A DNA stretch of 64,000 nt, taken from positions 1,612,001 through 1,676,000 of the forward strand of contig NZ_CP182493.1 in NCBI RefSeq assembly GCF_052056295.1. The letters are read 5' to 3'. The DNA is from Catenovulum sp052056295 (GTDB lineage: Bacteria > Pseudomonadota > Gammaproteobacteria > Enterobacterales > Alteromonadaceae). Positions 25,566-33,529 of this stretch are shown one piece after another (position 1 is the stretch's first letter; each line of letters begins with the position of its first letter). A program made the position numbers and the translations under genes. A model generated the notes under the pieces. The model did not search any database, had not been told where the DNA came from, and saw nothing but the letters and a program-made list of their open reading frames with translations.

Positions 25566-28259
25566 CTAGTCTTGTCTATCTAACGTAAAATATACTTGAG
25601 TCCCTTGCCCCTCGGCCGATTCCATCCAAACTCTGCCATCATGCAGTTCAACCAAACGTTTAACTATATTTAAACCTATACCTTCACCTTCACCTACTTT
25701 GTTTAGGCGTTTAAAGATGATAAAAGCAAGTTCACAGCTTTCTTTCGACATTCCTACGCCGTTGTCTTTAACCCAAATAGTGCCCTTGTCTTCACCTATT
25801 TCTACCTCAACAAGCGTTCGCTGGCTATATTTTAAAGCGTTAGATAACAAGTTTTGTAGGATCTCAAATACAGATAATCGGTCTGCAAACAATTTTGCAT
25901 TGCTAAAGTTACGGGTAACTTTGAAATTTTTATGGCTGCGCGTTTGTTGCAATAATTCATCAACCAATACATTCATATCTATGTACTCTCGATTGATTTC
26001 GCGTCTACCAGTACGTGAAAATTTTAATAAGCTTTCAATTAAACCGAACATTCTTTCTGCGGCAGAGCGAATATGGACTATGTATTTTTGTCCATCTTCA
26101 TCCAATTTAGCGGCATAATCTTCATATAAAAATTGCGCTATATGCATTATGCCTCTACTTGGTTCTTTTAAATCATGAGAGGCTGCATATACAAACTGGT
26201 CGAGCTCCTCATTTTTACGTTTAAGCTCAGCTAAAGCATTATGTATCGTTTGCTCCGCATGTTTTCTAGCCGAGATATCCCGAATCAAACACATAATTCC
26301 GGTGACATCTCCCAAGTTATCTTTAACCGCCCAAGCACAAACAGATACAGCAACTTTATCACCTTGTTTAGTCAGAAATACTTTTTCATACTCTTCACAA
26401 AACCCTTCAGGGATAATCTGCTCGTTAAGAATTTTTTTATCGAAGCCATGCAGGTTAGTTGGAGTCAATTCGAACAAACTTTTTGTCAACAGCTGCGCAG
26501 TTTCATATCCCAATAGATTAGCAAAAGTTTTATTTGCTTCTAGTATGGTTAGTTCAACGTCTGTATATACTAAAGCGTCAACGGCCGAAGCCTGCAAAGC
26601 ACTGAGTTTTTGCCCAACTAGCCACAGCTCTTCTTCAATTTGTTTACGGTTGGTTATATCTGTTTCAATCCCGACCAAACGTATAGGTTTGCCTTTCACA
26701 TCCCATTCAACCACACGCCCTCGCGTTAACATCCAACGCTTTTTCCCTAACACATCTACTGGATATTCTGCATAGAAAAAGGCTACTTCACCGTTTAAAT
26801 GTTGTTGTAAGGCTTGTTCAATTTTTGATAAATGTTCCGGCTCAACTCTTTCAGCCCAACTTTGATACAACCACTCTTGTTGCTCTGACAAGCCGTGCAT
26901 TTGTTTTAATTTACCACTGACAGTAATCACATCTGTGGTTAAGTCCCAGTCATACACACCATCATTGATAGCGTTGATCGCCATTTCGTATTTTTTCTGG
27001 ATCTCTTCTAGCTCTACCGAATCAGTAATATCAACTGCCATACCAACCACAAAAGCCAGTTCACCCACTTCATTGTGGACAGGCTTACCCTGTTCCCGAA
27101 TATGGCAAATTTCACCAGATGGCTTGCGCAATCGATAACGCACATCCCAACCTTCATGTTGGGCAGCTCTTTGTTTTAGAATTTCTCTGTCTTCTGGGTG
27201 AACACGAGACACGTATGAGATTGGATTTTCATACAAGCTTTCACAGCTTGCCTGCCATAGTTTTTCGTAGGCCGGATTTACATACAATATCTTATTCAGT
27301 TTAGGCGTAGCCAACCACAAAACTGCATCAACCGAATTGGCTATGGTTTTAAATTTAAGTTCGGACTGGTTTAACTTAGTTAATAAATCATTGGTGACAG
27401 TGACGTCCATAATAGTTGCCAAACAATAATTTTTGCCGGCATGAGTATATGGTTGTAACTCAATATTGAGTGTTTTCGCCATTTTTGTGGGTGTGCGGTA
27501 TCTGACCATACGCCCTTTCGCCATGGCTTTGACATTTGGTGATGCAAAAAATGATTTCACCCAATTATGGTGCTGCGATTTAACTTCACCATCTACAAAG
27601 TCTGAAACATTTTTTGTCAGTAGTTCGTCTTTAAGCTCAAATATGCCAACGGCTTTTTCGTTATAACGAACAATTTTGCCTGTTTCGTCAACTAATAATA
27701 GTCCATAAGCAGCTGAGTCTAATATGCGGTTGAGGTTGTCTTCGGCTTCTTCACGTCGTGCTATTTCACTATTGAGCTCTTCCGTTCTTTCGCTTATTTT
27801 TTCTTCTAAATACTCACGGATCTCAAGTAATTCATAATCACTAAATTTAAAACCGTCAGCTTCAACCCGGCGCTTTAAGGTGTTTAATTCCAATAAACTC
27901 GGTGCATTTAACCATTCAGGTAACAAGCGCCAAATTAACACGGCTGTGGCAAAAGACACCAAAGCAGTGAAAACTTTAATCACCCCATGCAAATAGTAGT
28001 AACCATTCCAAACGTTTATCACTGCCATAATATGGGTTATACCACAGGCAAAAATAAACATGGAGAACATAATTAACGTACTGCGATAAGGCATAGGCTT
28101 TTGTCGCCCATACACAACTAAAGCTGCAGGAATGGCAAAATAAGATAAAGTGATCAGTAAATCTGAAGCCACATTCATTATCAGCAAGTCTGGCTTCCAG
28201 AGTAAACAGTGACCATGTGGCATATAGTCGCCATTCATTAATTGACGCAAGAACTCCAT
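25566..28259 (-). CDS. histidine kinase with ethylene-receptor-like transmembrane domain and four PAS domains
   Basis: 897 aa. Residues 1-115 form three membrane helices matching the ethylene-binding domain of plant ETR1 and cyanobacterial Etr1: SD (D33), Y40-F-A-I-P44, and FACGITH with C72 and H76 four apart, as ETR1 C65/H69 that bind copper. The third helix, IKVFTALVSFATAVLIW, also parallels ETR1. A coiled coil (120-170) and four PAS domains follow (about 175-290, 305-420, 425-545, 548-665). Then come a HisKA with His in ASHDLKEP and an HATPase domain (NLLSNALKYS, KDNGVGM, GEGIGLNIV). It heads an operon with two response regulators, the last a diguanylate cyclase. The ligand is unproven; ethylene or another small hydrophobe is inference. 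Confidence 0.85.
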   Translation of the reverse strand: MEFLRQLMNGDYMPHGHCLLWKPDLLIMNVASDLLITLSYFAIPAALVVYGRQKPMPYRSTLIMFSMFIFACGITHIMAVINVWNGYYYLHGVIKVFTALVSFATAVLIWRLLPEWLNAPSLLELNTLKRRVEADGFKFSDYELLEIREYLEEKISERTEELNSEIARREEAEDNLNRILDSAAYGLLLVDETGKIVRYNEKAVGIFELKDELLTKNVSDFVDGEVKSQHHNWVKSFFASPNVKAMAKGRMVRYRTPTKMAKTLNIELQPYTHAGKNYCLATIMDVTVTNDLLTKLNQSELKFKTIANSVDAVLWLATPKLNKILYVNPAYEKLWQASCESLYENPISYVSRVHPEDREILKQRAAQHEGWDVRYRLRKPSGEICHIREQGKPVHNEVGELAFVVGMAVDITDSVELEEIQKKYEMAINAINDGVYDWDLTTDVITVSGKLKQMHGLSEQQEWLYQSWAERVEPEHLSKIEQALQQHLNGEVAFFYAEYPVDVLGKKRWMLTRGRVVEWDVKGKPIRLVGIETDITNRKQIEEELWLVGQKLSALQASAVDALVYTDVELTILEANKTFANLLGYETAQLLTKSLFELTPTNLHGFDKKILNEQIIPEGFCEEYEKVFLTKQGDKVAVSVCAWAVKDNLGDVTGIMCLIRDISARKHAEQTIHNALAELKRKNEELDQFVYAASHDLKEPSRGIMHIAQFLYEDYAAKLDEDGQKYIVHIRSAAERMFGLIESLLKFSRTGRREINREYIDMNVLVDELLQQTRSHKNFKVTRNFSNAKLFADRLSVFEILQNLLSNALKYSQRTLVEVEIGEDKGTIWVKDNGVGMSKESCELAFIIFKRLNKVGEGEGIGLNIVKRLVELHDGRVWMESAEGQGTQVYFTLDRQD

Positions 28260-28420
28260 ATTCCCTCACATGCAAGTTAAAATTGAGCAATCATTTGCTG
28301 GGTTGTAACATCTCAGTATAATGTTCCCTTTATCATAGAGCCTAGCACAAGAGTGTATAATTTGTGCTGCGACTTATCTGTAAATTAAAGCCTGACAGTT
28401 ACGAGGCAAAATTTTTTCAT

Positions 28421-29260
28421 ATGCTTGAATATTTAAACCAACTTAGTCAGTCAAAACTTATTTTATCCGCAGGTGTGTTACTGCTGTTGTTAATTGTCCG
28501 CCGCTCGTTAACCGCAAGCGCGCATAAACGTTTTAAGAATGACAGCGAACGCAAACGCCGTTGGAATAGTGGTATTAAAAATATCTCAAGCTTGTTGATG
28601 TTGATTGGCCTAGCGTCGGTCTGGTTTGATGAAATTCAAAATTTTGCAATTTCTATAGCTGCATTTATCGTTGCTATAGTGTTGGCGACTCGTGAGTATA
28701 TTCAATGTATTTTGGCGTCGCTATATCAAACAACCGCGCGACAGTATCGTGTGGGTGACTGGGTTGAAGTTGATGGCACAGCGGGGGAAGTTGCTAATAC
28801 CGACTGGATCACCACATCTATGTATGAACTCAGTATTAAATGCGGCAAATACCAGTACACAGGTAGAACCTTAATCATACCGAATAATTTATTTATCACC
28901 CGCTCATTTACCAACTTAAATTATATGCGCAGGTACGTGAACCATAGTTTTTATCTGATCAGTGATAAAGGGGAAAATCCTTTAGAGATGCAAATTTATT
29001 TGCAACAAAAGTTAGACGAAAATTGTGCAGAATTCCAAGAAACGGCTGACAGATACCGCAGTGTTATCGAACGAAAACTAGAAATTAGCATTCCAGGTGA
29101 AAAAAATAGAGTACAAATTACCACTACAGATTTAGGCCATGTTCAGTACAATTTCAGCCTGTTTTGTCCAACCCAACAAGCAAAAGAAATAGAACAGGCC
29201 GTTACCCTAGAGTTTTTTATCTACCGACAAACACTCTTACCAGTCGAACAAGCGCTGTAA
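28421..29260 (+). CDS. small MscS-family mechanosensitive channel
   Basis: 279 aa from ATG 28421 (an upstream GTG at 28364 would add 19 residues; I prefer the ATG because the hydrophobic first helix follows at once). About three transmembrane helices lie in residues 10-105. The MscS beta domain follows (YRVGDWVEVDGTAGEVANTDW, then LIIPNNLFITRSFTNLN). It probably releases solutes on osmotic downshock. It is divergent from the ethylene-receptor-like kinase and its 3' end overlaps the convergent mrcB by 24 nt. Confidence 0.85.
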   Translation: MLEYLNQLSQSKLILSAGVLLLLLIVRRSLTASAHKRFKNDSERKRRWNSGIKNISSLLMLIGLASVWFDEIQNFAISIAAFIVAIVLATREYIQCILASLYQTTARQYRVGDWVEVDGTAGEVANTDWITTSMYELSIKCGKYQYTGRTLIIPNNLFITRSFTNLNYMRRYVNHSFYLISDKGENPLEMQIYLQQKLDENCAEFQETADRYRSVIERKLEISIPGEKNRVQITTTDLGHVQYNFSLFCPTQQAKEIEQAVTLEFFIYRQTLLPVEQAL

Positions 29261-31531
29261 CCAAGTTGATTTTGGTTTAACCCAATCTTTAGAGCCGTCA
29301 CACGCTTGCGCTGGCGGCAATTGCGCCACAATAGCAGGTAACAAGATTAAATCTTGGCAGCCTGGCAAACTATGTAAACCTGTTTGTTTATCAAAATATT
29401 TCAGTTCAATGCCGCTGGGCATATTCAATATTAAGTTTTCGCCATTATGTGCTTGTTGATACTGGATAAAAGTTTGCAAAGCGCCAGCCGAGCCGGTTAA
29501 TGAGATAGCTTGATTATCGTCTCTACCTAACCAGACCAATGCCAGCTCATTATGATCATAACCAACAAACCAGCTGTCACGCCCATCATTAGTTGTGCCG
29601 GTTTTTCCGGCGAATTTACGTTTAGGCAATTTATTTGTTATAGCTTTAGCTGTGCCCTCGCGAGTAACCTTGTGCAAAGCATAATTAACCAAATAACTAT
29701 GGCTAGCGTCTACCACTTGTTGGTTAGTTTGAGCTGGCCGCCACACCAATTGATTATCGTTTGAATAAACAGAACGAATGGCATGTAACTCTATATAAAC
29801 ACCTTTATTGGCCAATACCTGATACATTTGTGCCACTTCAAACGGCGACAAAGTAACTGAGCCGAGCAATAACGATGGATAGACAGGTATGTCACGTTTA
29901 ATACCAAAATCGTGCATGCGCTCGACTACTTCGTGTAAGCCAGTTTGCATGCCCAAGTTAACCGCAGGCACATTGCGTGAACGCACTAATGCGTCAACTA
30001 AACGTATATCACCTTCATATTCATTGTCGTAATTTTTGGGTGACCATTTATTGCCAAGTGAACTGGTTAAAGTAATAGCTTCATCTTTCACTATACTGGC
30101 TAAATTTAAGCTAGGCTCTTGTTCAAACGCACTAATATACACAAAAGGTTTAACCAGCGAGCCAATATTACGCTGTGCATTTAACGCGCGATTAAACCCA
30201 GCGTAATGAGGTTTTTTATCACCCACCAGCGCCTTAACACCACCTTGTTGGCTATCAACAACCACCATAGCGCCTTGCAAACCTTCAATCGCTCGGCGTC
30301 CTTCAATCGACTCAACACTGGTGGATAAACTAGTTTGTGCTCTGTATTGAGCTAGTGGATCAAAATGAGTATATATTTTTAAGCCACTGAATAATTGATC
30401 ATCGCGTGTCACTACTTTTTTCAGTTCTTCACGAACTTGGTCAACATATGCTGGGTATTTTTTACGCGCAATTACCGATAAATCTTGTACAACTAACTTA
30501 CGGCTCACTTCCACTTGGTAGTCGTCAGGGGTTAATAAGCCGTGTTCTGTCATCAAACGTAAAATTAAATCACGTCTTTCTTTCGCTCGTTCAGGATATT
30601 TGCGCGGATTGTAATAAGAAGCCCCTTTGATCATGCCGACTAACAAAGCGATTTCATTCGCCGATAATTCGTTTAATGGTTTGGCAAAATAAAACTGGCT
30701 GGCTAAACCTAAACCATGCACACCTCTTTGGTGATTTTGCCCAACATAAACTTCGTTGATATAGGCCTGCAATATTTCATGTTTGTCGTAACGCGCATCC
30801 AACAATAAAGCTAAATAAGCTTCTTTTAATTTGCGCACTAAACTGCGTTCATTGGTCAGAAACATATTTTTGACCAATTGCTGCGTCAGCGTACTGCCGC
30901 CTTGAACTGTGCGACCAGCTTGAATGTTAACCCACAAGGCACGTAGTATCGCCAATGGCGAAACACCATGGTGCTCGTAAAAACTTCGGTCTTCTACCAA
31001 TAACAAGGTTTGAATAACTATGTCTGGAACATCGGCTAACGACACCAGAATTCTGTCTTCTAAATTGTTGGCTTGTAATCGAGCCAACAAATAGGGTTCT
31101 AGAGTAAAAGTGGATGCTGTTTTTTGTAAACCTGCGTCCCAGATACTTTTAATTCGTCGTCCTTGAAAGCTAATTTTTAAACGTTTGGCTGGGTAGTGAT
31201 TTTCTGCCAAGCTATATTCGCGTCGCACTAACTCAACTGAATCTGCATATACTTTGTATTCTCCTGGCAAAGACAAAGTTCGAACTTTACGGTAATCCAA
31301 TAAATTAAGATGGCGAATTAAATCATCTTTGTATAAAGCATCAGTTTGAAAATACTCATGCTCCATGCCATATACAAGCGCTGGTAACTGCCATTTGTTG
31401 CCACTAAATTTTTGTTTAATTTGCGCATCAAGATAAACACCATAAGCAATAATGACCACCAAGAGCACAAAGACGAGTTTTACACACAATTTAATTGCAC
31501 GAATAAACCAAGATGGTTTGTTCTCGCTCAT
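29237..31531 (-). CDS. mrcB: penicillin-binding protein 1B (bifunctional peptidoglycan synthase)
   Basis: 764 aa. One N-terminal membrane anchor (about 12-32), a UB2H-like domain, then the GT51 glycosyltransferase (VEDRSFYEHHGVSP, GGSTLTQQLVKN, AYINEVYVGQ). The transpeptidase domain has the serine motif GSLVKP, SRN (SxN) and KTGTTND. All catalytic motifs are intact. It polymerises and crosslinks murein in the periplasm. It is the last gene on the minus strand before mscS, with which it overlaps convergently, and starts 21 nt after the VF530 gene ends. Confidence 0.95.
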   Translation of the reverse strand: MSENKPSWFIRAIKLCVKLVFVLLVVIIAYGVYLDAQIKQKFSGNKWQLPALVYGMEHEYFQTDALYKDDLIRHLNLLDYRKVRTLSLPGEYKVYADSVELVRREYSLAENHYPAKRLKISFQGRRIKSIWDAGLQKTASTFTLEPYLLARLQANNLEDRILVSLADVPDIVIQTLLLVEDRSFYEHHGVSPLAILRALWVNIQAGRTVQGGSTLTQQLVKNMFLTNERSLVRKLKEAYLALLLDARYDKHEILQAYINEVYVGQNHQRGVHGLGLASQFYFAKPLNELSANEIALLVGMIKGASYYNPRKYPERAKERRDLILRLMTEHGLLTPDDYQVEVSRKLVVQDLSVIARKKYPAYVDQVREELKKVVTRDDQLFSGLKIYTHFDPLAQYRAQTSLSTSVESIEGRRAIEGLQGAMVVVDSQQGGVKALVGDKKPHYAGFNRALNAQRNIGSLVKPFVYISAFEQEPSLNLASIVKDEAITLTSSLGNKWSPKNYDNEYEGDIRLVDALVRSRNVPAVNLGMQTGLHEVVERMHDFGIKRDIPVYPSLLLGSVTLSPFEVAQMYQVLANKGVYIELHAIRSVYSNDNQLVWRPAQTNQQVVDASHSYLVNYALHKVTREGTAKAITNKLPKRKFAGKTGTTNDGRDSWFVGYDHNELALVWLGRDDNQAISLTGSAGALQTFIQYQQAHNGENLILNMPSGIELKYFDKQTGLHSLPGCQDLILLPAIVAQLPPAQACDGSKDWVKPKSTWLQRLFDW

Positions 31532-31552
31532 AGTTATTACCTAGTTGATTAT

Positions 31553-31804
31553 TTAATCTAGCGAATTGGCGTAAGGGCTATTCTTTTTACGTTCGATCAT
31601 TTCGAGGTAGAGGGCTTCAACTTTATCACGTGCCCATTGAGTTTTACGTAAAAACTTTAAGCTTGATTTAATTGAAGGGTCTTTGGTGAAACAATTAATT
31701 TGAATAGTTTCACCTAAGGTTTGCCAGCCATAATATTCAACAAGTTCTGTCACTATGGTTTCAAGTTTTATCCCATGCAGTGGGTTGTTTGGTTGATGTT
31801 GCAT
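31553..31804 (-). CDS. VF530 family DNA-binding-like small protein (DUF2132)
   Basis: 83 aa. The family pattern is clear: NNPLHGIKLETIVTELVEYYGW, INCFTKDPSIKSSLKFLRKT and WARDKVEALY. The VF530 fold has been proposed to bind DNA, but its role is unknown. It is directly upstream of mrcB on the same strand. Confidence 0.88.
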   Translation of the reverse strand: MQHQPNNPLHGIKLETIVTELVEYYGWQTLGETIQINCFTKDPSIKSSLKFLRKTQWARDKVEALYLEMIERKKNSPYANSLD

Positions 31805-31894
31805 ATTGTGGAATTTGAATTAGCGCATTAATGGCTAAAGCATACCGATAAATCCGGCCTATGGCTAGATTTGCGCTTTTCTCGGCGAATAAAG

Positions 31895-32497
31895 TTAGCT
31901 TAATGCGCCACTAATTCGGTAGGTCTGAAATACACTCGCTTTCATTGCATGCGTCCAACCATGTTCTGGCCAACCAGCTTTGTATTTTAACGCTTGTAAA
32001 AAATCTTCAGCTTTTGGGTATTGAGCCCACATACAAGGCAAAAATACCGCGGTTGCTTGCCCATATTGAATAATCAAGCCGTCTCTTTGTGGAATAAGTT
32101 GCTGCAGCAATTGATCTTCACTGTCGACTTGTAGTGGCAATGGCATAGACATAATGGACACAACACAAGTTAAATCAGCAAAATCTTTGGCGGGTATAGG
32201 ATCAAACCTAGGATCGTGAAACGCAGCCTCGTGTGCGTACCAAACAATATTATTATCAAGTCGGCCGTTTGCGACTGTTGTGCCAACACAACCGCGTAAA
32301 CCACTATGGTCATTTAAACTAACAAAACAAGCTAACGAGTTTGCTAATACAGGGTGTGGATTAATCAGGTGTTCAGGTAAACGTTGATGATTATGTTGAT
32401 AGGCATAATCCAACGCATCACGCACAAGCTGAATAATGTGCTGGGCTATTTCAGGTTGTTCGAATTCAGATTGGACAAAACTTGAAACTGCAAGCAT
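31895..32497 (-). CDS. AMMECR1-domain protein (AmmeMemoRadiSam system protein A-like)
   Basis: 200 aa from ATG 32497, with GGAGG 7 nt upstream. The AMMECR1 signature GLRGCVGT is followed by NIVWYAHEAAFHDPRF, PIPAKDFADLTCVVSI and FLPCMWAQYPKAEDFL. The biochemical role of the family is unknown; in other bacteria it co-occurs with a Memo-like protein and a radical-SAM enzyme, neither of which is next to it here. Soluble, no signal peptide. Confidence 0.88.
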   Translation of the reverse strand: MLAVSSFVQSEFEQPEIAQHIIQLVRDALDYAYQHNHQRLPEHLINPHPVLANSLACFVSLNDHSGLRGCVGTTVANGRLDNNIVWYAHEAAFHDPRFDPIPAKDFADLTCVVSIMSMPLPLQVDSEDQLLQQLIPQRDGLIIQYGQATAVFLPCMWAQYPKAEDFLQALKYKAGWPEHGWTHAMKASVFQTYRISGALS

Positions 32498-32546
32498 AAA
32501 CAAACCTCCAAATAGACTTAAATGAACTTGGGTCTATTTGAGTATA

Positions 32547-32605
32547 GCAAAAAGCTTATTGTTCAAAAGTGAATGTTTAACTTTGAAACAATTAAAGCTT
32601 TTTGC
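32547..32605. terminator. long hairpin terminator between maoP and the AMMECR1 gene
   Basis: Arms 32547-32557 and 32595-32605 pair perfectly over 11 bp (GCAAAAAGCTT with its complement), and a further imperfect stem continues inward around ATTGTT/AACAAT. Each strand ends the stem with a run of five T's, so it could stop transcripts from either side; maoP is the likely user. Confidence 0.6.
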
Positions 32606-32624
32606 CAACCTGCAAAAGGACAGT

Positions 32625-33011
32625 TTAATCGTCGTCAGTGTCGATTGAATCGCCTAAATCATCATTAAGCTCAATATCGTTATCTGAGTCGTCATCATCC
32701 GCTACAACTTGCTTCTTGTTGCCATACAGGCTACCAAGTTTTGGACGATTCAGTCTAGATTGATACTTCAACCAAGCCCTTTCGTTTACGTTTTCAGGCT
32801 GCGTTTCACCACGCATCACACTCATAATGTGTTGATCTTCTAAATCGCTTGGCTCAATTTCACCTTTATATAAAGCATTAAATAAATGCCCATATTTAGC
32901 GAGTGAATCAGCTTCACCGATAGAAAAGTCACCTGAGCGACGGAAACCATAAGGGTAGTTTTTTGGATCATCGTAGATTCGAGATAACAATTGCTGCTTA
33001 TTTCTTGCCAT
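32625..33011 (-). CDS. maoP: MaoP-like DUF413 protein
   Basis: 128 aa. The conserved block YGFRRSGDFSIGEADSLAKYG, AWLKYQSRLNRPK is the DUF413/MaoP family (E. coli YifE), which helps organise the Ori macrodomain of the chromosome together with the maoS site. The last ~25 residues are a very acidic tail (DDDDSDNDIELNDD) longer than in E. coli. AGAGG lies 7 nt before the ATG. A ~500-bp non-coding interval separates it from the MCP gene. Confidence 0.88.
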   Translation of the reverse strand: MARNKQQLLSRIYDDPKNYPYGFRRSGDFSIGEADSLAKYGHLFNALYKGEIEPSDLEDQHIMSVMRGETQPENVNERAWLKYQSRLNRPKLGSLYGNKKQVVADDDDSDNDIELNDDLGDSIDTDDD

Positions 33012-33263
33012 GTAGGACCTCTCAAATAAGAAAAGTATTCAGGCATTCAAACAATTGAATGCGGATTGACTTTTAACGGTAAAATGCACTTCTGTCAAAA
33101 CATTATTGATGAAATTTTTATTTATCTTTCCACCGTACAAAATGCTTGCAGTATTTGTACATTTTCACTGTAAAAAATGCTGCGTTTTTTTACATTTTGC
33201 AGCATAGTCCTGTTCAGCCAATTCCGCTAGTTTGAAAAATGATTTTTTAGAAATCCTGCCAAT
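33012..33263. other. AT-rich non-coding interval upstream of maoP
   Basis: No gene. It contains related short repeats: AAAATGCTTGCAG (33138 on) and AAAATGCTGCG (33175 on), two TACATTTT boxes, and an inverted pair ATGCTGC/GCAGCAT around 33178-33206. This could hold the maoP promoter and perhaps a maoS-like site, but I cannot identify one by sequence. Confidence 0.4.
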
Positions 33264-33529
33264 TAGAGCTAAATCAATATAAATTGCGAGTATCAGAGCC
33301 ATCACAGACAGTTCAATTCAAGGCGTATCATTGCAGGAATGTAGGCACCTTTCAAAATGATACAACACAGAAGTGGGCTGTCTGTGAGGCTCCTGAAAGG
33401 CTGGGCTAAAAGCCATTTATTCTGCGTTAAGTTGGCTTGATATAGAACCACTATGACTGTGCCAACTTGCCTTGCCTAAATGGCTTTTATCTCCAGCTGA
33501 CTATCGCTATTTATATTGATTTAGCTCTA
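33264..33529. repeat. 266-bp structured inverted-repeat element overlapping the 3' end of an MCP gene
   Basis: Outer arms 33264-33284 and 33509-33529 are perfect 21-nt inverted repeats, and the match continues inward imperfectly to ~33296/33497 (GCGA, TCAG shared). Nested inside are two stem-loop blocks. The first is CACAGACAG (33302-33310) with CTGTCTGTG (33378-33386), itself enclosing GTATCATT/AATGATAC. The second is AAAAGCCATTTA (33408-33419) with its complement near 33477-33488, enclosing AAGTTGGC/GCCAACTT. The right outer arm encodes the last five residues and stop of the receptor gene. No transposase; MITE-like or a complex terminator. Confidence 0.7.

Noticed and set aside
26302..26775. 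157-codon plus-strand open frame opposite the ethylene-receptor-like kinase
   Set aside because: Antisense to PAS domains of a clear gene, no recognisable domain or ribosome site.
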